The translations under genes were made by a program, and so were the position numbers. A model generated the notes under the pieces. The model was not told where the DNA came from. It saw only the letters and a program-made list of their open reading frames with translations, and made no database searches. A stretch of 5,255 nt of DNA, taken from NCBI GenBank assembly GCA_043718505.1, contig JAYSVN010000028.1:1-5255 (forward strand). The letters run 5' to 3'. Shown in pieces: positions 1 through 5,025 of this stretch. The first letter of the stretch is position 1; each line of letters opens with the position of its first letter. Source of the stretch: JAGOSA01 sp043718505 (GTDB taxonomy: Bacteria; Patescibacteriota; Minisyncoccia; Phycocordibacterales; UBA9973).

Positions 1-711
1 TGGCTGCATGGCGGACCATATAGAGAATCAGCCAAGCAATACCATCCATTCAAAAGCTATGGCGCATATGATTGGGCACTCGAAGAACTTGCAGAAACAG
101 GTCAGGCCCGTGTTCTAAAACTAGACTATCGCGGTTCATTTGGTTTTGGCACCATTAAGCCGAGAAGTATTGTCGGCGAAGTTGGCCGCGGCGATGTGGC
201 TGATGTTATGAGTCTGCTTTCCTCCGTTAAGACTTCGTACAAAACTGGATCAGTATACACAATGGGCAACAGTTACGGCGGTTACCTCGCACTGCGATCA
301 GAAGTTGCTTACCCAAAAATATTTGCCGGCGCTCTTTCAGTCAATGGTGTAACAGACTGGAGTGAATTTCTTGATCATCTTGATACATCCATCTTTAATA
401 CATTCTTTGGCGGCAGACCCCAGGAAAATAACAATAGTCTCTACGCCAGAGCTAGTATTGTTGATCGAATTAAAAATCTTGGCGATACAAATAAAACAAT
501 AATTATTCAGGGACTTGATGATACAACTGTCCTTCCGTCACAGGCACCACTGCTTGATAAAGCGCTCAAAGATGCCAAAAAATTATCTGACATGACATTG
601 CTTGAGGGTGAGAATCACGTTTATACAAAAACGAGCTCTCTCGAACTCGTCTGCTCTAAACTTTTTGAGCTGACCGGAGTAGATAAGACCGGCAGGTGTC
701 TGTACAAGTAG
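1..711 (+). CDS. S9-family serine peptidase (prolyl oligopeptidase-like), C-terminal catalytic part; 5' end outside window
   Basis: The frame is open from the first base, so the gene starts upstream; 236 residues are visible. This is the alpha/beta-hydrolase domain of a peptidase family S9 enzyme, which cleaves peptides, often after proline or as acylaminoacyl peptidases. Visible in order are HGGP at residues 3-6 (oxyanion region), DYRGSFGFG at 42-50, the nucleophile elbow GNSYGGY with Ser91, the acid in GLDDTTV (Asp174) and the catalytic His206 in GENHVY. The Asp-His spacing of 32 residues is the same as in DPP4. The triad is therefore intact and the enzyme is probably active. The N-terminal beta-propeller expected for S9 would lie upstream and is not visible; without it the subfamily and substrate cannot be named. 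The GTG at 196 is not the start, because conserved motifs precede it. The last 56 bp overlap the convergent trhO gene. No clear terminator for this gene was seen after its stop. Confidence 0.93.
   Translation, partial: WLHGGPYRESAKQYHPFKSYGAYDWALEELAETGQARVLKLDYRGSFGFGTIKPRSIVGEVGRGDVADVMSLLSSVKTSYKTGSVYTMGNSYGGYLALRSEVAYPKIFAGALSVNGVTDWSEFLDHLDTSIFNTFFGGRPQENNNSLYARASIVDRIKNLGDTNKTIIIQGLDDTTVLPSQAPLLDKALKDAKKLSDMTLLEGENHVYTKTSSLELVCSKLFELTGVDKTGRCLYK
627..650 (-). terminator. Putative rho-independent terminator of trhO, inside the peptidase gene
   Basis: Read on the minus strand, six bases after the trhO stop, ACGAGTTC pairs with GAGCTCGT. This is an 8-bp stem that includes one G-T pair, closed by a GAGA (GNRA-type) tetraloop and followed by TTTTG. 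With the last stem base this gives five U in the RNA. On the plus strand the same sequence has a C/A mismatch in the stem and no U-tract after it, so the element is oriented for trhO. It lies wholly within the coding sequence of the convergent peptidase gene. Termination activity is inferred from structure only. Confidence 0.6.
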
Positions 712-1615
712 CGAGACCATCTTCTAGACAATTTTCGCAGCATATAAAGTGTCTGTGGCAGTTGAGGTTGGCGCAATTAACATAATGCTCGGATTTTTCT
801 TCGCATTTTTCGCATGTCCCGATAATGTCATGTATAGTATCCGGCCGCTTTGAATCATCAAAATGCATTGTTAAGCGTTGATCAAAAACATATAAAGAAC
901 CCTTAAAATCCTTGCCCGGATATTTTTCCATATACGAAACAATACCGCCATCGAGCTGATACACATCCTTAAAACCCTCTCTTTTCAAATAGCCTGAGGC
1001 TTTCTCGCAGCGCACTCCGCCAGTACAGACAGTCAGCACAGTTTTATCCTTTAAATTTGATATTTCTTTTACTTTCTCTTTAAGATCTCTAAAGTTCTCC
1101 ATACCGGGGAAAATCGTACCTTCGAATTTTCCTGATTTGAGTTCGTAGTCATTACGCATATCAACGATATAAAATTCCTTGCCTTCTTCGTACCATGAAC
1201 GCAACTCTTCCGGCTTTAAATGCGTGCCTGTTATTTCGTTTGGATTTATATCAGCGCTCGCTCGTTCCTCCTCTTTTTCTGTGCCATCAATAAGGTGTAA
1301 CGAAACAATTTCTTTACGCACTTTTACCGAGAGTCGCGGAAAAGCAGTGCCATCTTCAGTACCCTCAGAAAGTTTCCAGTGAATATCTGCGAAAGGCTTA
1401 ATATCCGTCTGTCCAGGCAATTCAAGCTTCTTCATATAATCCATGTACTCAGCAATGGCACCCTTTGTTCCTTCATAGGTAGCATTAATACCCTCATGAG
1501 CGATGATGCCCCTTCCCTTCATATTAAGACGTTCGAGAAGCGCCTTTTGTTCGATTTTTAAGGCTTCAGGGTCGCTTACAGGCGTGTATTTATAGAAAAG
1601 CACTATTTGGTGCAT
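656..1615 (-). CDS. trhO: tRNA uridine(34) hydroxylase, rhodanese family (TrhO/YceA, UPF0176)
   Basis: This 319-residue protein is of normal length for the YceA/TrhO family, which hydroxylates the wobble uridine 34 of certain tRNAs to 5-hydroxyuridine in an O2-dependent reaction in the cytoplasm. The N-terminal UPF0176 domain covers about residues 1-100 and contains RGIIAHEGINATYEG at about 35-49. The rhodanese domain follows at about 135-235, with the active-site loop CTGGVRCEKA. Cys197 is the expected catalytic cysteine and Cys203 the second conserved one. The tail at 268-308 is rich in cysteine (CEKC at 268-271, then C281, C286, C292, C293, C296, C304, C308), as in other family members, and may bind a metal. 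The ATG at 1613-1615 matches the usual family N terminus; no Shine-Dalgarno is visible. The last 18 codons, including C304 and C308, overlap the 3' end of the convergent peptidase gene. Function is assigned by family resemblance. Confidence 0.92.
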   Translation of the reverse strand: MHQIVLFYKYTPVSDPEALKIEQKALLERLNMKGRGIIAHEGINATYEGTKGAIAEYMDYMKKLELPGQTDIKPFADIHWKLSEGTEDGTAFPRLSVKVRKEIVSLHLIDGTEKEEERASADINPNEITGTHLKPEELRSWYEEGKEFYIVDMRNDYELKSGKFEGTIFPGMENFRDLKEKVKEISNLKDKTVLTVCTGGVRCEKASGYLKREGFKDVYQLDGGIVSYMEKYPGKDFKGSLYVFDQRLTMHFDDSKRPDTIHDIIGTCEKCEEKSEHYVNCANLNCHRHFICCENCLEDGLATCTDTCRSYLLRSAQKV

Positions 1616-1622
1616 GTGTTAC

Positions 1623-1651
1623 ATAATAGCTATTTTTAATATTTAAGTGTA
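1623..1651 (-). promoter_or_regulatory. Possible promoter of trhO
   Basis: On the minus strand a TATTAT -10-like box (1623-1628) lies 17 nt from a poor -35 match, TACACT (1646-1651). Transcription would begin near 1616, one base before the trhO ATG, so the mRNA would be essentially leaderless. The region is very AT-rich and other -10-like hexamers occur nearer 1665, so the exact site is uncertain. Confidence 0.3.
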
Positions 1652-1652
1652 C

Positions 1653-1681
1653 TTGACTAAGATATAATATAATTGTATTAT
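1653..1681 (+). promoter_or_regulatory. Promoter of the 159-residue gene
   Basis: TTGACT (1653-1658) and TATTAT (1676-1681) are separated by exactly 17 nt, a good sigma-70-type pair. The start site would fall near 1688, leaving only about 12 nt, mostly A, before the ATG at 1701. A perfect TATAAT at 1663-1668 also exists but lacks a -35 match at 17 nt; if used, it would give a leader of about 25 nt. Confidence 0.55.
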
Positions 1682-1700
1682 CGAAAAAAACCCAAAAAAA

Positions 1701-2180
1701 ATGGAACTGACAATTAAGGCTGCGTTGAGTGCAAAAAATTTATGGACAAATTATATTCACGCAATAATGGAGTTGGTCAAGCAAAAACTAGCCCCTTATA
1801 ATCTCCCCCTTCACTTTCAAGTAGATCTACATTCTACAGACTGTAAGTATATAACCTCGAGGTTTGAAACTTTTGAGGATGACCATGATTTTATTTCTAT
1901 TAGTCAAAACCATGGGGATAAAGAGCTGTATCGAGAATTATGGATTTCATTTAAGCCTGATGAATTTGATGACTCAAAACCTGGGTTATGGATTACGCTC
2001 AATAAGGGAATACCTTGGGATGACGAGTTCTACAAAGAAACAGGCAATGTCCCCTATAAAGCTGAAATACTTATCGATGAGGAATTTTACAGGCAATTAG
2101 CAAATTGGTTTAACCATAAACCTGTGGATACAGACGTATTTATTAATGAGCGCAATAGAGTTAGTGGTCCCAGATTTTAA
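1701..2180 (+). CDS. Hypothetical protein, 159 residues, unrecognised
   Basis: I do not recognise this protein. It is soluble, with no signal peptide and no membrane segment. It is acidic in the middle, with a run of D, E and aromatic residues at about 56-110, including FETFEDDHDF and FKPDEFDDSKPG. It is rich in Trp, Tyr and Phe and has a single cysteine in STDCKY. The composition looks like a folded alpha/beta protein, not a random frame. It stands alone with its own promoter and terminator, between trhO (divergent) and atpC (convergent). No Shine-Dalgarno is visible; the ATG at 1701 is chosen because it sits just after a good promoter, and an internal ATG at 1767 is a weaker alternative. 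One 60-base row inside it counts to about 33% G+C, well below atpD, which suggests recent acquisition or weak codon selection. No function can be inferred. Confidence 0.8.
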   Translation: MELTIKAALSAKNLWTNYIHAIMELVKQKLAPYNLPLHFQVDLHSTDCKYITSRFETFEDDHDFISISQNHGDKELYRELWISFKPDEFDDSKPGLWITLNKGIPWDDEFYKETGNVPYKAEILIDEEFYRQLANWFNHKPVDTDVFINERNRVSGPRF

Positions 2181-2182
2181 TT

Positions 2183-2206
2183 AAAACTGCCATATGGCAG
2201 TTTTTT
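2183..2206. terminator. Bidirectional rho-independent terminator between the 159-residue gene and atpC
   Basis: A perfect 22-base palindrome (2183-2204) forms a 9-bp stem, AAAACTGCC against GGCAGTTTT, with an ATAT loop. On the plus strand it is followed by further T, giving six T in a row (2201-2206), three bases after the stop of the 159-residue gene. On the minus strand it ends in TTTTAATT and lies about 18 nt past the atpC stop. It can therefore serve both convergent genes, with the plus orientation stronger. Confidence 0.85.
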
Positions 2207-2222
2207 ATATGCAAAAATAAAT

Positions 2223-2702
2223 TTATAAATGAAAAGGCATCTTCCTATACTTCTTGCCTCTCCACTTATCCGCAATTTTGACGCGGTTAATCGAGCGCTC
2301 GAGTTCAGCTTCAAAGTGACCAAAGTCGATATCAGACTCGTTTTTCTTTTGCATCAGTTCGGCGGCACGGTTCTTGGCACGATCAACATCGATTTGCGAA
2401 ACATGCTCCGCGGTGTTGGCGAGAACAATAACTTCAGTTTCAGTCTGTCCGGCTTTGGCGCTTGGCACATGCTTGATCTCCACGAATCCGCCGGAGACTG
2501 CCATTGGTACATCATCCTGACCAGTTTCTACGTTTCCCTTTGCCAGGATCTCACCCAAACCCAGACTTGAAATGAGAGGGACATGGCCAGGCAAGATGGT
2601 AATTTCGCCTTCAGTTGTTGGTAAAGTCACCAAAGCCACCTCTTCTTCAAGCACGAGGCGTTCGGGAGTGACTATTTTGAGTTTTAGGGTTTGGGTTGAC
2701 AT
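2223..2702 (-). CDS. atpC: F-type ATP synthase epsilon subunit
   Basis: The epsilon subunit sits on the gamma shaft of F1, couples it to the c-ring and can inhibit ATP hydrolysis. The N-terminal beta-sandwich covers about residues 5-98, with LKLKIVTPERLVLEEE and the hallmark GEITILPGHVPL at 32-43. The C-terminal two-helix domain covers about 103-143. It contains IDVDRA at 104-109, which fits the I(L)DxxRA motif linked to ATP binding in Bacillus-type epsilon. With 159 residues it is longer than the usual 130-140. The extra length is a loop at about 77-90 (KHVPSAKAGQTETE) and a basic tail, KWRGKKYRK. I place the start at the ATG 2700-2702 because MSTQTLKLKIV matches the family N terminus; a TTG at 2723 would add seven residues. 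No Shine-Dalgarno is seen. It is separated from atpD by 388 nt holding an opposite-strand gene, whose promoter overlaps this start codon. Its own promoter was not convincingly found. Confidence 0.95.
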   Translation of the reverse strand: MSTQTLKLKIVTPERLVLEEEVALVTLPTTEGEITILPGHVPLISSLGLGEILAKGNVETGQDDVPMAVSGGFVEIKHVPSAKAGQTETEVIVLANTAEHVSQIDVDRAKNRAAELMQKKNESDIDFGHFEAELERSINRVKIADKWRGKKYRKMPFHL

Positions 2703-2724
2703 AAGTACATATCTATGATACAAT
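2696..2724 (+). promoter_or_regulatory. Promoter of the 76-residue membrane protein gene
   Basis: A perfect TTGACA -35 box (2696-2701) and TACAAT -10 box (2719-2724) are spaced by 17 nt. The start site would be near 2731, about 10 nt before the ATG at 2741. The -35 box overlaps the start codon of the divergent atpC gene (2700-2702), so polymerase binding here could compete with atpC transcription or early elongation. Assignment is by consensus match. Confidence 0.7.
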
Positions 2725-2740
2725 ATAAAAAATTACATCT

Positions 2741-2971
2741 ATGTGGAAAACAATTATGAGCAGACAAATTTCTGCAATATTCTTCGCTACTGCTTTTGCT
2801 GTAAACGTCGCTGGATTACTGTTCTTCAATACCCCTTACGTGGATTTCATTGAGAGAGTTAATCCCTACTCATCAAAAGACCTTACTATCATTGGAATCT
2901 TTCTGTTTACAGTAGTTCCAGCTTTGGCTTTTGCCTCCGAGAGTCAAAAATGGGTCGAAAAGAAATACTGA
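2741..2971 (+). CDS. Small two-helix membrane protein, unrecognised
   Basis: This 76-residue protein has two hydrophobic segments, about residues 10-29 and 48-65, joined by a polar loop (PYVDFIERVNPYSSKD). It has a short N terminus with K3 and R8 and a charged C-terminal tail, SESQKWVEKKY. By the positive-inside rule both ends would probably face the cytoplasm. It lies alone on the opposite strand between atpD and atpC, with a consensus-like promoter just upstream and a strong terminator six bases after its stop, so it looks like a real monocistronic gene. ATG 2741 is preferred from promoter spacing; ATG 2756 (MSRQ) would shorten it by five residues. Its size and topology recall the ATP synthase c subunit, but the glycine-rich first helix and the carboxylate in the second helix are missing. 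The function is unknown, and a role with the ATP synthase is only suggested by position. Confidence 0.75.
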   Translation: MWKTIMSRQISAIFFATAFAVNVAGLLFFNTPYVDFIERVNPYSSKDLTIIGIFLFTVVPALAFASESQKWVEKKY

Positions 2972-2979
2972 ATGGAGTG

Positions 2980-3012
2980 CCACCTGCAATTTTAGCAGGT
3001 GGTTTTTCTTTT
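2980..3012 (+). terminator. Rho-independent terminator of the 76-residue gene
   Basis: An 8-bp GC-rich stem, CCACCTGC (2980-2987) with GCAGGTGG (2995-3002), has a 7-base loop and is followed by TTTTTCTTTT. It begins nine bases past the TGA of the small membrane protein gene. On the minus strand it lacks a U-tract, so it should stop plus-strand transcription before it runs antisense into atpD while letting atpD-atpC transcripts pass, although the hairpin could still form in them. Confidence 0.9.
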
Positions 3013-3058
3013 ACAACGCCCCCTCCCTCACCAGCGCAAGTGTCGCCTACAGGCTTCC

Positions 3059-3081
3059 CTTGGCACTTTGCAGTGCACAAG
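3059..3081. other. Imperfect hairpin just downstream of atpD
   Basis: CTTG-GCACT pairs with AGTGC-CAAG around a TTGC loop, with one bulged A at 3077, giving nine base pairs. It begins ten bases past the atpD stop on the minus strand and has no U-tract in either direction. It could protect the atpD 3' end or be chance; the rest of 3013-3090 holds no gene I can support. Confidence 0.35.
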
Positions 3082-3090
3082 TGTACGTCT

Positions 3091-4443
3091 TTACAGACTC
3101 CCTTGCATATAAAACTCCTGCTCTCCCTTTTCATCATGCTTCCCTTCTAGTATCTCACGGAACGAACGAATCGTATCTTTGAGCGAAACATATGCGCCTG
3201 GCGTACCCGTAAACTGTTCGGCGACAAAGAAAGGCTGCGACAGGAAGCGTTGAATTTTGCGGGCGCGGACAACGAGGTCTTTGTCATCTTGCGATAATTC
3301 TTCCATACCGAGAATGGCAATGATGTCCTGCAGGTCTTTATACTTTTGCAAAATACGCTGGACTTCGCGGGCAACTTCGTAGTGCTCTTTGCCGACGATG
3401 TTTGGATCGAGAATTGTTGACGATGAGTCCAATGGATCAACAGCCGGATAAATACCAAGCTCAGAAAGCGAACGGTTCAAGACCACAGTTGAGTCCAAGT
3501 GGGCAAAGGTTGTCGCTGGCGCTGGGTCGGTGAGGTCATCGGCCGGCACATAGACAGCCTGAACTGACGTAACCGAGCCTTTGTCAGTTGAAGTAATGCG
3601 TTCCTGCATGGCGCCCATTTCAGATGCCAAGGTTGGTTGGTATCCCACAGCCGAAGGAATACGGCCAAGCAAGGCCGAAACTTCAGAACCGGCCTGGGTG
3701 AAGCGGAAAATGTTGTCGATGAAGAAGAGCACGTCTTTGCCTTCTTGGTCGCGGAAGTGTTCGGCCATAGTGAGCCCAGTGAGCGCCACGCGCAGACGCG
3801 CGCCCGGCGGTTCATTCATCTGTCCGAAGACCATGGCGACTTTGTCCAATACGCCAGACTCTTTCATTTCGTGGTACAAGTCATTACCCTCACGTGTTCG
3901 TTCACCAACGCCGGCAAAAACCGAATAGCCGCCGTGGTTTGACGCGATGTTGTGGATGAGTTCTTGAATCACGACAGTCTTGCCGACACCTGCACCGCCG
4001 AATAGTCCGACTTTGCCACCTTTGAGAACCGGACAAATGAGGTCAATAACTTTGATGCCGGTTTCAAGAATTTCAACTTTGGTAGCTTGTTCGGTGAATT
4101 CTGGAGCTTTGCGGTGGATCGGCAGAGTTTTAGTACGAGCGGCTTCTGGCTTGGCATCAATAGCTTCGCCGAGAACGTTGAACATACGGCCAAGCGTTGG
4201 CTCACCGACTGGAATGGTAATTGGCGCGCCCGAATCGACAACTTCAAGCCCACGTGACAGGCCGTCTGTGGTATCCATAGCCACCGTGCGCACAACATCG
4301 CCGCCCATGTGGAATTGGGTTTCGAGAATAACTTTTTTTCCGCCGAGCGTGACCTCAAGCGCATTGTAGACAGCCGGAATTTGCCCTTCAGCAAAGTGGA
4401 CGTCTACGACTGGTCCGATGATTTGTTTTATTTTTCCGTGCAT
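3091..4443 (-). CDS. atpD: F-type ATP synthase beta subunit
   Basis: Beta is the catalytic subunit of F1 and makes or hydrolyses ATP at the alpha-beta interface on the cytoplasmic face of the membrane. All 450 residues are visible and essentially family length. The Walker A motif GGAGVGKT is at 149-156 with Lys155. The catalytic glutamate is Glu181 in GERTREGND, followed by Arg182. The Walker B strand DVLFFID is at 237-243. The adenine-stacking tyrosine is Tyr332, and the alpha/beta signature PAVDPLDSSS is at 333-342. The DELSEED lever reads EELSQDD (381-387), a conservative variant. All catalytic residues are present, so the enzyme should be active. The ATG at 4441-4443 starts with MHGKIKQIIGPVVDV, as expected for the family, four bases after the stop of the upstream 190-residue gene. 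No Shine-Dalgarno is visible, so translation is probably coupled. A sample 60-base row counts to about 55% G+C, higher than its unknown neighbours. Confidence 0.99.
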   Translation of the reverse strand: MHGKIKQIIGPVVDVHFAEGQIPAVYNALEVTLGGKKVILETQFHMGGDVVRTVAMDTTDGLSRGLEVVDSGAPITIPVGEPTLGRMFNVLGEAIDAKPEAARTKTLPIHRKAPEFTEQATKVEILETGIKVIDLICPVLKGGKVGLFGGAGVGKTVVIQELIHNIASNHGGYSVFAGVGERTREGNDLYHEMKESGVLDKVAMVFGQMNEPPGARLRVALTGLTMAEHFRDQEGKDVLFFIDNIFRFTQAGSEVSALLGRIPSAVGYQPTLASEMGAMQERITSTDKGSVTSVQAVYVPADDLTDPAPATTFAHLDSTVVLNRSLSELGIYPAVDPLDSSSTILDPNIVGKEHYEVAREVQRILQKYKDLQDIIAILGMEELSQDDKDLVVRARKIQRFLSQPFFVAEQFTGTPGAYVSLKDTIRSFREILEGKHDEKGEQEFYMQGSL

Positions 4444-4447
4444 ATGA

Positions 4448-5020
4448 TTATTTTATTTGGCTATTTTTTTCAATAATATTAAAATATCTTTCTTTTAATT
4501 GGTTAGCGTGTTCACTTAAATACTTTACGTCTTTAAAGCTACTTACTAAATCGACGGGATTAACCCCAAGTTCAAACAATTGTTCTCTAAAAACTAATGA
4601 GGGTTCATTAGTAATACCAGTAATACTTAGTGCTAATTGCGCCAACACCTCATCTTTCAGTATTTTTTTATTTAAAGCATCTAGCCCTAATTTTTGGATT
4701 TTTGGACTACGGTATATATCATCACTAAATTCTCCTGTGTCTAGATCGTATACGGCATCATCAACTTCTCTCTCAAGAGAATGAATGTCGGCATCGATAC
4801 TCACAAGAGATTTAATGAAACTTTCACGTAGTTGCCAGGCAGCTGCAGAATCATCAGATTTCACAGGATCAAGCAATTTTGAAATTGTCTCTTTTTGACT
4901 TTTAATATTGCCCAGGTTTTCAAGCAACAGAGCATACATTTCTGGGTCAAGATTATTTTTAGCTTCCATTTGAAGTTTTTCCTCTTCACTATTATTTTTT
5001 GATACAGGGTCAGATTCCAT
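4448..5020 (-). CDS. Hypothetical 190-residue protein encoded between atpG and atpD
   Basis: I do not recognise this protein. It starts five bases after the atpG stop and ends four bases before the atpD ATG, so it must share the atp transcript and is probably translated by coupling. It has no membrane segment, no signal peptide, no cysteine and a single Trp (62). The first 25 residues are polar, acidic and probably disordered (NNSEEEKLQMEAKNN). The rest looks mainly helical: about 26-50, 57-92 (a charged heptad-like stretch with SLEREVDDAV), 105-132 and 143-185, ending in a basic-acidic helix, LKERYFNIIEKN. A helical, possibly coiled-coil, soluble protein would suit an assembly or regulatory partner of F1, but this is inference from position alone. 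A sample 60-base row counts to about 37% G+C, lower than atpD, which hints that it was inserted later. A weak GTGAG about 11 nt before the ATG is the only Shine-Dalgarno candidate. An ATG at codon 18 is an alternative start. Confidence 0.85.
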   Translation of the reverse strand: MESDPVSKNNSEEEKLQMEAKNNLDPEMYALLLENLGNIKSQKETISKLLDPVKSDDSAAAWQLRESFIKSLVSIDADIHSLEREVDDAVYDLDTGEFSDDIYRSPKIQKLGLDALNKKILKDEVLAQLALSITGITNEPSLVFREQLFELGVNPVDLVSSFKDVKYLSEHANQLKERYFNIIEKNSQIK

Positions 5021-5025
5021 AATTT

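Noticed and set aside
1179..1561. Plus-strand open frames opposite trhO
   Set aside because: They are antisense to a conserved enzyme, with no promoter, ribosome site or domain of their own.
1653..1668. TTGACT and TATAAT as one promoter pair
   Set aside because: Only 4 nt separate them; the TATTAT 17 nt downstream of TTGACT is the proper partner.
1864..2100. 78-codon frame inside the 159-residue gene
   Set aside because: It is fully nested in another frame; the longer frame has the promoter, terminator and more protein-like composition.
2229..2570. 113-codon open frame opposite atpC
   Set aside because: It is a mirror of the conserved atpC coding sequence, with no independent support.
2741..2971. 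76-residue two-helix protein as a displaced ATP synthase c subunit (AtpE)
   Set aside because: Length and topology fit, but the first helix lacks the glycine-rich repeat and the second helix has no membrane-embedded Asp or Glu.
2907..3137. Cysteine-containing 76-residue open frame on the minus strand
   Set aside because: It overlaps the end of atpD out of frame, runs through the plus-strand terminator and into the end of the 76-residue gene, and has no start context or recognisable fold.
2931..3182. Two plus-strand open frames (2931-3182 and 2950-3150) after the small membrane gene
   Set aside because: They begin within the membrane protein gene, cross its strong terminator and end inside atpD; the composition is low-complexity and shadow-like.
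3147..4394. Several long open frames in other frames across atpD, on both strands
   Set aside because: They are by-products of the higher G+C and codon bias of the fully conserved atpD gene.
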